Assembly (NCBI GenBank): GCA_013368315.1
Contig: JAACJM010000129.1
Span: 62,001-126,000, forward strand
Reading direction: 5' to 3'
DNA from: Tetrapyrgos nigripes
Taxonomy: Eukaryota > Basidiomycota > Agaricomycetes > Agaricales > Campanellaceae
Length of the DNA stretch: 64,000 bases
Every line of letters starts with the position of its first letter. Position 1 is the stretch's first letter. The notes below the pieces were generated by a model, which was given only the letters and a program-made list of their open reading frames with translations, had not been told where the DNA came from and ran no database searches. The position numbers were made by a program, and so were the translations under genes. Positions 47,358 to 59,285 of this stretch are shown here, piece by piece.

Positions 47358-48062
47358 GAGCTTCCCCAGTCGACCCCCTCTGCCCCAATCATGTGGCTTG
47401 CACGTGGTCTACAGGAGACTATAGGAAGCTAGTGGGCATATCTCCCCAACACCGCCGTAGACTATCGGTTAAGCTTTCAGCCCGGGACTGCTCGACGAGG
47501 TTTCAATCCTCTTTTGGTGCATTTTTTTCGGAAATGTTATTGTGTAACAATTTCATTGTTCAAATCCTATTCACGGCTATTTTACACTTCAATGAATGAG
47601 CAGCAGCCCGTGTCTATTGACATGGTCGGTTAGGTGCCTCAAAAGACATTTCAGTCAGTGCCATGAGATCCAAACGGCAGGTATAGTACATTCTACATAC
47701 CCCCAGGCGTTACATTACAGTTAAGAAAGCATTTTGTCATTGCCGGAAATGGTCTGCATCCTCACCTGAGGCCCCGCCTGAGTGAAGCAAATGACGGGCT
47801 TCGGTAGGGCTTTGGTAGTCTCATCAAAGTCTCATACTTACCCAATATTAGGGCTTCGGCGCGTTCACAGTCTTTCTGCCATCTTGAAAAATTGTATTTA
47901 AATTAATTGTACATATAATCTATTTTAGTGCTTTAGATCACCTTGCTATAAGGTAGAAAGTGAGCAAGATGCGAAAGAGGATTGAGGCGAGGATTTTGAG
48001 GCGCGTCAAGAGTCACGTACCATTCACGTGATTGGGGCAGAGGGGGTCGACTGGGGAAGCTC
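47358..48062. mobile_element. 705-bp TIR element, non-autonomous
   Basis: Terminal inverted repeats of 38 bp (47358-47395 and 48025-48062) match at 37 positions; both start GAGCTTCCCCAGTCGACCCC. They are flanked by the 4-bp direct repeat CACT (47354-47357 and 48063-48066), a likely target-site duplication. The interior has no transposase frame. At 47424-47505 it carries a tRNA-promoter-like pair (AGCTAGTGGG and GGTTTCAATCC) whose meaning is unclear. Confidence 0.75.
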
Positions 48063-48392
48063 CACTACAGGTCCGAGAATGAGGCTGATGTTGATGGGAG
48101 GATTTTCTGCCATGTTGGAGGGCGACTTGGAGTTCCTAGGTTTTAAATCGAGGTCGAATATTGAGTCGTTGCTAAACGCGATTCACAGTTGAGCGGTACA
48201 TTTCGGGCTATATTACTCCGCTGTCTCTATGGTATGGCGCTCTCACCCGAAGATGCCCATACTAGCCTTTCTCTACGTCGGCTGTCGTGATTCTGGTTGC
48301 GGGTGGCGTGCAGCTACTCTCATGTCATCCTTTAGCGAGTAAAACATCCAACTCCGCTCAGGAACCAAAGAATTAGGTGCTTCGTCTTTGCC

Positions 48393-48599
48393 ATGTCACC
48401 GCAAGATCATCACCGACGCCATATAAAAAATAAACTTTTCGTGTCAATAAATCTTATCCTACCTCTGTCCCCCTATGAGTTCTTTGACTTTCCCTCCCAA
48501 GGATGCAGGGAAGATCCTAGTGATTATGAAGCTACGATGGAGGATCTCGTAGTCGACGCTGAAGAGCCATATGAACACGAAGACGATGTTAGCAGATGA
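48393..48599 (+). CDS. Small hypothetical protein, doubtful
   Basis: A 68-aa open frame starting MSPQDHHRRHIKNK and ending CREDPSDYEATMEDLVVDAE plus an acidic tail (EPYEHEDDVSR). The second half looks protein-like, whereas the middle (VSINLILPLSPYEFF) could be an intron, since an acceptor-like CTCCCAAG lies near 48501. No family is recognised. It might be a small two-exon gene or the 3' end of one; evidence is weak. Confidence 0.3.
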   Translation: MSPQDHHRRHIKNKLFVSINLILPLSPYEFFDFPSQGCREDPSDYEATMEDLVVDAEEPYEHEDDVSR

Positions 48600-48678
48600 T
48601 GTATAGTATCTAAAAAGAAAAACCTGCTCATTATGTAGTAATAAACACGTCAGACGCGTCGGCGCGGGTTTGTCCACA

Positions 48679-50657
48679 ATGTTCTCGACGCTTGGACTGT
48701 TCTCAAAGCAAGCATGTCCCGACGAGGCCTGCAGACGCACTGGATGTCTTTTTGTCCATGGCGTCCAGAACGCTGAGCCTCTAGTTATTCCTGAACCAAA
48801 GGTTGTGCCTGCAAAACGCCCCGCAGCCGTTTCACATCCGTCATCCTCATCGCTTCCGGCAGTGTCCTCCGCCAACGAGCCACCTCGCAAGCTGCAAAAG
48901 GTCATTCATGCAAATCCAAAATCCACAGAGACACCCCGCACGGCCGTTCCAGTTCTGTCTATCAAACCCGCCTTATCAACTGTCTCCATTGTAGTGCGAC
49001 AAGTACTCGCAATCTAATCTGTCTCACTTCCTTCTTTCTTACCCTTTTCATCCTCCTTTCCCTTTTTTCTTCTAGGCAATGCTCAGGACCGTTTATGACC
49101 ATTATGTCGTTCTTTATGACCAAATCCTTCCATCACACCCTCACCTAGCCCACGACCATGCTCTCAAGCACGAGGAACAAGTCTATCGCTCGTCTAACAA
49201 GTTTACTTACAGGAATGCAAGTCCTTTGTCTTCATTTTCTCCGCCTTTTTCTAATGTCCATCTCTAGGCTGTCATCCAATCCGTAGCTGCTATCAAGCGT
49301 CGACCAGTGCCCACCTCCTATTCACACCCGTCCGTTGGCACAGAGGCCGACCTCGCTGCATGTGCTGCGACAAAGAAATCCCTCTCCTCCTTTCGTCTCT
49401 CCTCTCAAGCCCTTGATCCTCATGTCCTATCCATCCCAGACCTCGACAAGTGGGGCTACATCACCACTATTCCTGAAGGTCAAGGTGGTTCCCAGCCTAG
49501 CATGACCGGCAATGTTGTCAAATGCGAGAGATGTCCAGAAATGTTCATGGTCTCAGCTCAATATGATCCGAATGCTTGTCTACACCATTGGGGAAGGGCT
49601 TACACCAGGTCTATTGATGGTGCGCTCTACGCTCTTTGTTCTTTGTCCCTGGTCCTCACCTCCTTTCAGGTGAACGAACTCGTGTCTACAGCTGCTGCTC
49701 CAAACATGCGTCCGAAGAAGGCTGCGCTAGAGGGCCTCATGTCTTTTACGAATCTAATCCCGAAATCTTGCATGCGCGACACCCCTTTTCCTACCTAGCC
49801 TCTTCATCTGCCTTTCGTTCAGCCCTAGACATGGTGGCCCTTGACTGCGAAATGATCTACACGACAGGAGGTATGCGAGTTGCTAGGGTCTCACTTGTTG
49901 ATCACCTTGGGAAGTCTGTCTTTGATGAATTTGTCCGGATGGATGATGGTGTCGAAGTTCTGTACGTTGCTGTTTTCGTATATTCTTTCTCAGAGTTTGC
50001 TGATATCCTTTTCAGGGACTTTAACACTCGCTTCTCTGGTATAACCGCTTCCGACTATGCTTCTAAAGCTCGTTTAACCCTGGCCTCTATCCGTCAATCA
50101 CTTGACGCTCTCATCGACACCCAAACCATCCTCATTGGCCATGCTTTGGAAAACGATCTCAAGACACTCCGTATCATACATCATAGGTGTATAGATACTG
50201 CTATACTATTTCCTCATCCTGCTGGCGCCCCTTATAGGCGTTCATTAAGAGATCTGTGAGTATACAGCCTCGATGTCAGCTAGCTTTCTCACTCATTTTG
50301 AACAGGGCTCGGGAGCACTTACAAACGCGAATTCAGACCGGTGATGGTTCGACAGGGCATTCTTCTGTGGAAGATGCAGTTGCAACTCTTGATCTCGTCA
50401 AATTCTTCATCATGAATAAGGGCACCATCTCGAGTTCAGTCTCCAGTAGTAACTCGACCTCAACGCCGAGACACTCGTCCACACCGCGTCATCAAGGTTC
50501 ACCTCCGACGTCTCGGACACCGTCTCGGTTGACTACCAACTCCAGGTCACCGTCTTCACCCACAGCCTCGAAGACGGTAACAACATCAACAAAGGCTTCA
50601 CCCTCATCAAAGTCGTCGTCGTCAGGATCGCCTTCGATGTCTGTGTTTATCAATTGA
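48679..50657 (+). CDS. REX3: REXO1/Rex3-type RNA 3'-5' exonuclease (DEDDh)
   Basis: Six exons (48679..49002, 49076..49216, 49268..49619, 49670..49961, 50016..50255, 50306..50657) give 566 aa. The N-terminus has a CCCH-like finger (CPDEACRRTGCLFVH). The middle has WGYITTIPEGQGG, CERCPEMFMV with Cys/His and RVYSCCSKH, typical of the REXO1 domain. The exonuclease follows: ALDCEMIYTTGGMRVARVSL (DxE), TILIGHALENDLKTLRIIHH and GHSSVEDAVATLDLVKFFI (HxxxxD type). The tail is Ser/Thr-rich. Rex3 trims MRP RNA and acts with other Rex enzymes in snRNA and rRNA maturation. Intron 2 has a GC donor (AAT|GCAAGT). The first two exons are short on homology and could be longer upstream. Confidence 0.87.
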
Positions 50658-51060
50658 CGTGGCATTGCTCTACATCGTGTTACGCGTGCGCTCGCCTAGG
50701 AACATGCTGGACACCTCCCTTGACACGCGCTAATACTTTTGATTGAGGCAACGCATGTGATCCCTATTTTGCATCCCCACTCTCCTCCGCAGTATCTGCA
50801 TATATACATATTCACCGTAAAGTGCTACGTTCTATCCCATCAGCATCTCCTATCTCTTGCATTGCATGCGCTACACACATTACTGTCCATACGTTACTTT
50901 ATTCGAACCATTGTTGTGTGTATATTAGCTTTCGTCTGTTCGTCTGTTCGTACTTTCTTGTTTTCCAGTGTTGTTACTTGCGGCTTTTTGTGTTTTCATT
51001 TCCTTTGCGATACAACCAGCTCATATGGATTTTTTTGATAGCTTTTTGCTAGACTCACAC

Positions 51061-51628
51061 CTACCGTGCTGAACCGGCTAGTTGGACACGCAAGGCTTGA
51101 AGGAAGTTGGACAAAACGTCTAGCTCCTTCATCTTTATGTTTCTCCTCAAGATATCGGTATCGTTGTAAAGCTCACAGTGCCTGCTATCTACTGATGTAA
51201 AAAAGTTTATGCTGCATGCTATATATCTAGAGTATACTACTGATTTATAAGGAAAGCATGCAAAAAGCCATCCTCAACTACATATTAGTGAGGGCTAATG
51301 TGCACAGGCACATCCATGGCTCCTCTACTCTTATTCTTGGCTACAATGGGGGTGGTCTGATGGTTTGAACCCATTTGCACGACCCAGACTGTTCTGTAGG
51401 ACATGTCAGACCTCAAGTGTCCAACAACCGTGTGAATGGGGCCTAAATTATACACTGTAAAATATTCCTAGTTGACCACCTACTCTGTGTACACACATAA
51501 AAATTACACCAATAGATAGCCTTAGTCTATAGCTTCACAACGGTACCAAGGGTAAGGGAAAAGACCCATATGAGCGCTACAGGACCCAATTACGGATCGC
51601 TGTCCAACTAGCCGATTCGGCACGGTAG
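51061..51628. mobile_element. 568-bp TIR element, non-autonomous
   Basis: Inverted repeats of 28 bp at 51061-51088 and 51601-51628 match at 26 positions (shared ends CTACCGTG and GGCTAGTTGGACA). The flanks share CAC (51058-51060 and 51629-51631), a possible 3-bp target duplication. No protein is encoded. It differs in ends from the 705-bp element at 47358, so it is a different family. Confidence 0.65.
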
Positions 51629-52680
51629 CACTCTGTTTGGACAAGCTAAAACATATTTGTTCCTGTAAGTAACAGTGTAAGCTGTCTGTTGCTGGTCTGT
51701 TACCGTCCAATGCCGGATGCAACAGAACCGGATGGTCACGAGCTTTAGCTTTTTGCCTTCCTTATGTCGGAATCGTACACTGTACGGCGGCCTTGAGGCC
51801 AAGAAGCGTCTTGTACCTGCACCCCGCGATCGAGGGGTGGGAGTCATCCCGTAAAACTTGCTTTGGCCGCTTCTGTGTAATCTACAACTGGTACAGTGTG
51901 CTGCCAAGGCCAAGTTTCCCGAGACGATTTGTAAAGTGTAATAATTTGGGAAGCACGACGAAGCGTATAAAACCGTAGGTCCTGTACTAGCGCCTATATT
52001 CCTAATCGTTGCAAGTACACTGGTCTAGAGCTTCGGGAGAAGGGAACCATTGCAATTGAACCCACATTGAACCGGGACTTCTGATCGGTGTGCCAGCGCT
52101 GTGAGAGGCTTTCACCCAGCGTCGCCATGCAAATCTGGATCTGATGAGAGAAAGAAACGAACAAAAATAGATGTGTGTATCAAGTGTCTAGGAAAATAAA
52201 TTGATGATGCTGAACGTTGGAAGTACTACTGTAAAAGTGGAGATTATGCAATGGGGCAGATGATGAAACAGATTTGGGTAATTGCAATGACAGTTATAGC
52301 GTTGGGTAGTGTAGGGGCTAAGAGAGGCTGAGTTTTGGGCACGTTACAAAAGGACAGAAAATTAAGACAACGAGGGCATTGAGCTGGACAAAACCCAAAA
52401 CAGGCAAATACGAAAACAGAAAAAGGTGTCGTATGTAAAGGAGTGTGGATTGTAGACAGCTAGAGAGAGATTGCTGGATAATAACCGAGATATATCTATA
52501 AGTCTGTAACGCAAACACTGAAGTATGGTATGTTATGTACAACGTTCCATGTGAAGCCGTTTGAGTATATTTTAGCGTAGCGAAACGTCCTGAGGGAAAT
52601 GTGAATCACAAAGGTCCAGTATGCAGTGAGGGAAAACCATGTTATAAAAAACTAACAAACCGAGTCCGATATACGTGATA
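51629..52680. other. Intergenic region after the third TIR element
   Basis: About 1 kb between the TIR element and the stop of the low-complexity gene. Frames are short on both strands. A small palindrome (TCTGTTGC...GCAACAGA, about 51679-51722) could form a stem. Nothing else is supported. Confidence 0.4.
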
Positions 52681-55222
52681 TTATGACAATGGCGCCGATG
52701 AGCGCCTGGATGGCACTTGTCTTGACGCATGATTGACCACAGGCATGGCGTATGGCATTGTCATAGGTATAGTTCCTTGTGCAGTCGGCATGGCAGTCCA
52801 GGGACTGGGTAATTGCGGGTACACATTGACAGGCTGCATTGGTCGGCCTCGGGGCATGGTACTTGAGCCATGTGGTAAATGAGGTGAACTCGGTGATTGC
52901 GGAATTCGTCTTCCATAATCCAGGGGGGATAAAGACATGCGCTGACCGCCGTCGTCGCTCGCTCGTCTGTGGTGAGACAGAAAAGAAGATTGACGAGGAG
53001 AAGACGACGGCGAGGACCCAAAAGTCGAGTTTCGGGGGGAGCTGTCTTGCTTGGGCCTGGGTTGTTGATTAACATGCTCTGTGCTACCATTGCTGGGTAG
53101 CCTTTGCCGCGAAGATGTACGGGAAGAACTGGTCGAAGAGTTGCGAGAACGAGACCTGGAGTGTTGACTCATCATGAATGGCGCAGAGGGAGGAAGGAGA
53201 GGCATATCCATAGCAAACGGAGGTATCTGGGGAACAGGAGGTATCTTGAGGCTGGTATTGCTCGCGGACCAGCCCGAATAAGTGGACGAACGGTCCATGC
53301 CGTGCCTGCTCGAAGATATCGAGCCGTTGTAACTATTACGTATTTGGGAATTCCGGACATCTTCCAAAGACATCGTATTGGAGGAGTGAACGGACGGTGG
53401 TCGCGAGCTATTGCGGTTGTGGCTGGAAGCTGCGATACTCGGAGGGCGAGAACTTTCTGGAGATGATGTATTCGGAGAAGACTGATATCCATTAGGTTCC
53501 GAAGCTTGTCGTGGAGATGAATCATAACCAGGTCGCGAGTATCTTCTAGGTGTTGTTGTACTCGCCACATTACGTTCCAGTGGATCTCGCAACGACGCGG
53601 AAGATGACGAGAGCTTCATACCCATGCGCGAGGACTCCGCACGCTGCCTAGCGGCAACAAGCTCTTCAGCATATAACCTCTTCTTTCTCTCTTCCTCCAT
53701 AGCTCGCTTTTCCTTCTCCCAAGCCATCTTCTCTTTCTCCCATTCGTTTCGCTGTCTTTCCCTCTTCAGTCTCTCCTCTTCTACCCTGGAATGCTCTTCC
53801 TCAAACATCCGTCTCTCTTTCTCTTCACGCAAAAAGCGAGCCTTTTCCTCTCGCTGCTTTTTTACCCGCATGACGTATCCAATGGGCACGTTATCCTCTC
53901 TATCTTCCCTATCATTGTCTGCAAATCGAACGCCCCGTTTAGGGCTAGAGACGGGCTCAGCGGGGGCAACCTCATCTGGAGAAGGGGATCTAACGTTCAG
54001 TGCTGACGGTGCGGTGTACGAACGCATAGGTGATGGGTGGGTTACTGTAGGATTGTGTTCGTTACGGAGAGGGGAAGGAGCAGAAAGAAGAGGAGCGGAC
54101 AGAAGAGGTGGAGAGAGATGTGTCGTTTTAGATTGAGGAACTGATCGGTGGGAATGATTAGCCTTGGATAAACCAACTTATGAAACAAGATTACTGACTA
54201 GAGAGATTAGTCGAGCTGCTGGATGGAGACGATGAAACGTCTGAAGCAGGTGGTGAAGGTGGGATAGGCGATGGCGAAGGATTGGAGTCTTGTTTCGGGC
54301 TTTGAATAGGTAGTTGCGGTGAAGCATCGCCGTCGGCAGAGGCTTCAATGGCCTCGGAAAACTCGAGCGCAGCAAGGGCATAATCTATGGCCGTGATTCG
54401 CTGGCAAGTGATAGTGCCATCGGCACCAGGGGACCAAAGACAAACTCGATCCTCAAAAGTAGGACGAGATATCCAACGACGAAGACCAGGGCTGAACGGA
54501 GACACAATATCGGTCTGAGATGGAGCCTTTTCATCAAATGACAATGGAGACTCGGGTGACGGCATGGGAGCTGGAGGAGACTTTGAACTGAAGATGATGA
54601 TGGATTGAGCCTCGGAAGGTGAAAGGGCGGAGGGAGAGTTGTCGAGGCGCCGCAAAAGACGTCTTTTGTGGAGTGATGAAACGAGGGTGACCGGCGTTGG
54701 CAGAGAGCGTGAAGGGCTGCATGAACGGGGAAAAAGCGGCGAGTGTTGGGAAATCCGGAACGGAGAGGAGGAAGGTTGGGTGATTAGAGCGTTTGCGGTG
54801 TGAACGTGGATGAACCGAGTCGCTTTAGACAGAGACTCTGGTGTGACAGCAGGCATGGCAGTAAACGCAAGACCAGAGTCGTCTTCAGAATCTGCATACT
54901 CGGATTCGCCACGAAGCCTGCCGGGAGGAGCGGGGCGGAGTAGCGGGGCAGGGCCTGGCTGCCATTGGGGGGGAGGGTCATGAACAGCGATGGAGGATCG
55001 TTTGGAGAACCATGGGAGCCACTTCTTTTGTTTTGTGGAGACTGGAGTGGCCGGGAGATCTTCTGGAGTCTTGAGGATGATGCTGGCGGAGCCTGAGGAC
55101 GAGGAGGACGACTGTGCCTGGGCGTTGTCGTCGTTGACGGACAGGACTCGCTTTGGGGCTTTTCTGTCCTTGTGCGACGACGACGATGACGACGACGAGA
55201 AGACAGAAGTGATACGGCGCAT
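52681..55222 (-). CDS. Low-complexity Ser/Pro-rich protein with a charged coiled coil
   Basis: Two exons (55222..54199 and 54140..52681; 58-nt intron) give 827 aa. No named domain was recognised. The N-terminus has a Ser run and a short ordered block (KKWLPWFSKRSSI). A globular-looking piece near residue 250-290 reads RRWISRPTFEDRVCLWSPGA and TAIDYALAALEFSEAIEASA. Residues of about 395-490 form a highly charged single helix or coiled coil (MRVKKQREEKARFLREEKER onwards). The last 330 residues are Ser/Pro/Arg-rich with SR-like dipeptides (HSRSRSRNSSTSSSRTSSRQ). This layout suggests a scaffold or regulatory protein. The microsatellite-like CGACGACGAT at about 55177-55200 encodes the Ser run. Confidence 0.75.
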
Positions 55223-55335
55223 GTTGGTAATAGTCAGCTCAGAACAGAGACATGGCCTTAATCAACCCGCCGGCTTTCCTTTGGGCAGTGTGTCCAGAGA
55301 CGAAAGACTATGCTGACATAGCATTCATTATTATG

Positions 55336-57496
55336 TTACTTTTTATATCGTCCCAATCTTCGCTCGTACATCTCTAACAGTCCGTACATATATTCCCTCT
55401 TGATACCTCCCCATTCGCAGCCTCGTTTCACAACCGTCTCCAGCTCGTCACTTACACTTCCGAGCATATCTCGCGATGCGTAAATCTTGTAACTCTCGCC
55501 GGGCCGCAGCTCGTCATCACTCATACGGTTGACCCATCCGTTCCCGCCCTCTCCCGTGGCTCCCTCATCACGGTTGGCAGTCATTGGTTTTAAAATTGGA
55601 AAATGCTCTGCCAAGATCTTGTGCTCTTCTTATACCAAGGATCAGTGTTTGTTTATTGCCGTGGCGTACAACTGACCTGTGGATGGCAGTATCCTTTCAC
55701 AAAATCCCAAGTACGAGTCCAGAGTCTCGTTGTCCAATTCCTCTACGGATCTGTACGTCAATTAGCTTTCTGCTGAGACTGGGTTTGAATGCGACTTGCA
55801 TGCAGCTTTCTGAAATGAATAACGAATTTTTTCTGACATCGGCCTCGCGCAATCTCTCCACTAGTGTCAAGTAGTCTCCAATTCGTGGCAATCCACTTGC
55901 AGGATCAGCTCCGCTTACTGGAACCCTGCTCCCAGTCAGTTGATGAATTGCAATCATGACGATACTTTACCTCGTTTTGTCATCCAATCCATAAACCAGT
56001 TTCAGGACAATGATGGTGACTGCCAGAAACCCGATCTCGACCGGCGCATTGTCATACTTGTGATACTCGGGATCCTTCTGTTTGAATCTTCTCAGTCCAG
56101 GGACCAGAGATGGGTGTAACGCCAGAGGCAGGGAGAGTACATCTGACAAGCGTTTTGTCAGCCTATACAGTGTAGCTGCCATGATCGTCAGAGTCTGTTT
56201 AGGGAAACGAAGAAAGTACATAGTCCCACTCACGGGTTCCTCCTAATCCTTGAACGACACGCCATATAATAGGAGCGGCGTTTGCTTCAGGAGTGGCGAT
56301 ATTGTAACGGCTGAACAAGTTTTTGGCCAAACGCGACGTTAGCTTGTGAAGATTTATTGTATCCGGAGCGTGCTAGAATAGGTGTCAGAGTACATTCTAC
56401 CTGTTAAGCAACGGTCCTTCACTCACTGCGGGAGATAGAGCTTGGATATTGTGTTTAGTAAGGTGCAGAAACATATCCTTAGGAAGTAACCGAACAGCGT
56501 CCAAGTATGGTAGTTCGTACGACTCGATATGTCTAGACCACTTTAGTTATTACCCCAATCCTGCAACGGACATTACCCACCTCGTAAAGTCACGATAGAG
56601 CACTGGTACTCTCATAGTCCAGAGTGCTACCATTAACACCGCTAGATTCGTTGCAGGACCTTCGTTCTCGCTACGTCCCCGGGTCCTAGTAGTGGTACTT
56701 TCATTTGCAGTTGGCCGCTCATCTCCAGACTCTTCTTGCGAGCTTGTCTCCGAGTTTTGTCGGAGTAATTCCGCTAGTTCTAGGTCTTGATCAGCATCAT
56801 CATTCTTCCCAGACTTATCCTGGTCCGTGTCATCTTCCGACGAAAAGGGAAACAACGTTCGTGACGACTCCGGCCGAGCACTTGAGGCTTGTCGTTCCGA
56901 ATCCCTCTTTCCATGTAATTGTCGCTCCAAAAAGGGGTCTTCTGGGACAGGATCCGGGAGCATACTGAGATGCAATATCCAAATGTCTCTACATATTATC
57001 TATCCAAAAAGAAGAGCTCTGTCAACAACATCTCTCCGCAAACGGCAGGAAGATACTCGCCTCGAATTCGGGAGGTAGACTCCATAGTTCTGCCACGGCC
57101 GCAATTTGTTTTCTCAGAATATATTGCTGACATTGAAAGTAAAGATAGCGTCCCTCAACGCCATGATAGACTATAGCGAGAGTCAAGCCATTGAAAAAAC
57201 ATCAAGTGTTAGTAGCATTACGCACGTTCAGGATTAGCTCTGCTCTGCCTTTCCTTTTTCTTCTTAGCTGAGCGGAGGGTACGCTTTTTCAGAACGTGTT
57301 GGGAACCCATATCCTCTGCTTCGGTTGCTTCATTCCTGTAGTTCTAGCAGCTGCTATGATCACGATATATTGCACAACGGTCTGAAAAAGAAATTACCTG
57401 GAGAATATGCCCTTCACTGCAGGCAATGAGACCACTCGATGGTTCCTTTCTCCATTGTTTGGACCCACATACGGGGCATCGTCTCTTTGGTGCCAT
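55336..57496 (-). CDS. RRN7: RNA polymerase I core factor subunit RRN7 (TAF1B family)
   Basis: A many-exon gene starting MAPKRRCPVCGSKQWRKEPS at 57496 and ending in the frame RLGRYKK at 55336. The N-terminal zinc ribbon has CPVCG and, later, IACSEGHIL. It is followed by a basic block (KKRTLRSAKKKKERQ), then QCQQYILRKQIAAVAELWSL and PPEFEIICRDIWILHLSMLP, as expected of the first cyclin-like fold, and an acidic linker (SSEDDTDQDKSGKNDDADQD). C-terminal exons include MAATLYRLTKRLSDVLSLPL and FLAVTIIVLKLVYGLDDKTR. Rrn7/TAF1B is a TFIIB-like factor that recruits polymerase I to rDNA. One intron has a GC donor (GAG|GCGAGT near 57060). Not every exon edge was fixed. Confidence 0.85.
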
Positions 57497-57628
57497 CGGG
57501 GAATTGAAAAAGAGTTATGGGCGCTTATTCATTGCTTCTAAGGATAAATCAGCACGTGAACGCATCTCTGACTGCTTCGCTGGACTTTTTGGCTCTTGAG
57601 CCTTACGCCCTTTCCTTCATCCTACACG

Positions 57629-58912
57629 ATGAAGCTTGCCTTTCTTTTCGGTCTTTTTGCCGTTCTGGCAACGGTGGTATTAGCGTGAGTTGCTGTGATG
57701 CTCGTCCGGCAACAGACTGACTGATGGTACTCAAATTTTTGTGTGTAGTTGGGAAAAGGTCTGCGAGTTGCAATTTATCGCTAAAATGACTTTTGGAACC
57801 CACATTTTTTGATTATTCTAGGAAGACCATGAGATTTTTGATCTAGTCAGTGCGGTAGAGGCCTCGGAAGGAAAAGGCACTACGTTCTATGGCTGGCTCG
57901 ACGTCCCCTCCACTGCTTCTACGGCGGAAATCTCTCGAGCATACAGGAAGATGAGTATGCAGATGCAGTAAGTTTGTTGATTGAATTTGCGTGTTTATGA
58001 TAGCTGATTTGCTTTTTTCTAGTCCGGATAAGAATCCAGGGAACAAGAAAATGGCTGAGAGGTTCGCTCGTTTGGGTGTCGTTGCAGCAATCTTGAGAAG
58101 TCCAGAGGGTCGGAAGAGGTAAGTTTGTTGGTCCTTATTCCAGGTGTTCTTATTGATCTGCAGTCAACAGATACGACTTTTTCTATAAAAACGGTGTACC
58201 GAAGTGGAGAGGTACTGGTTATTATTATTCTCGCTTTAGACCAGGGTTGGGAGTGAGTACACTGGAATATCTGTTACTTTACAAGAATTCTGACATCTAT
58301 CCTTCTAGTCTGTGGCTATCTTCCTCGTTATCCTTACTTCCGCACTTCAATATGTTGTGCAGCGCATGAATTACAAAAACGATTTGGAGCGTGTAGAGCG
58401 TGTTGTTCGAGAAGCTAGGCTTGCAGCTTGGGGTGCAAAAATGGTTCCCATTGAAGGGCAGAGAAAGGTGCGTAGATTGTCGCTTTTGGTAATACTGACA
58501 ATGCTGACAATACACGCAGGTCAAAGTCAATCTAGGTGGGCAAAGAAGACTCGACGACGATGGAAATATTGTTGGAGCCAAAGTTATTGATATGGTTGTT
58601 TCTGGAGATGCAGTCTATATTGTGAGCCTTCTACGCTTTATCGTCAACTGAAAGCTTGACCGTGTACTTACCTCTTTCCAGCTCGATCCTTCTGGCGACA
58701 TGCATCCAATCGACTCCTCGACTGCCATTCCTCCTAGCGTTTCACGAACATGGTTTGTCTCACTCATGCAACATTGTTACGGATTGGTCTTGGGTCATTT
58801 TAAACCGTCAAATACGGCGATGGAGCCTGACCCAAATACGGAATCTGAAATAGACGATGTTAGTGGATATGATTCAATGACCACGCGTCAGACAGTAGCA
58901 GTGGGACAGTGA
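57629..58912 (+). CDS. ERJ5: ER membrane DnaJ-domain protein (ERJ5 type), C-terminus possibly frameshifted
   Basis: Eight exons (57629..57684, 57749..57758, 57822..57967, 58023..58118, 58171..58252, 58309..58467, 58520..58621, 58682..58912) give 293 aa. Signal peptide [19 protein letters not shown], then a J domain ([23 protein letters not shown] in [36 protein letters not shown]) and a transmembrane helix ([17 protein letters not shown]). Erj5 helps keep ER folding capacity. Exon 2 is only 10 nt. The frame stops at 58910-58912, but another frame continues to 58999 with the basic tail AGGRRRKAVRKR usual for these proteins, so one base is probably missing near 58885. Confidence 0.87.
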
Positions 58913-59285
58913 CTCCAAGAGAGGACGGGAAGACTGGCACTAGAGTGCCTACAACTAAGGCAGGTGGTAGAAGGCGGAAGGCTGTTAGGAAGCGGTGATT
59001 GGGACTTTTTCTTGGATCTTAGATGTGTTATAGTTTACAACTGAGGGATCATTAATATTACTGTTTAGCTTTCTTGGTGTCCTTCTACAAAGTACTCAAA
59101 ATGACTCGAGTCAAAAAAAACTTGAACTTGAAGCCTTTGGCACAATTTTGAGAGCGACGCGCGGCGTCACGAAAATCATCGTGACGCACCTCTTCTACCA
59201 CCAGCTGCTTGAGGTTCCTTCTGGTCCTTCATTCCTTCAAGCTATACTGTTACAATCACCCTCTTAAGCATAGCTCTGAGCCTCA

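Noticed and set aside
47393..47599. 68-codon open frame inside the 705-bp element
   Set aside because: No transposase motif (no DDE-like triad, no helix-turn-helix) and no homologue recognised; probably chance.
55177..55200. CGA/CGT trinucleotide repeat
   Set aside because: It is short and simply encodes the Ser run at the N-terminus of the low-complexity protein.
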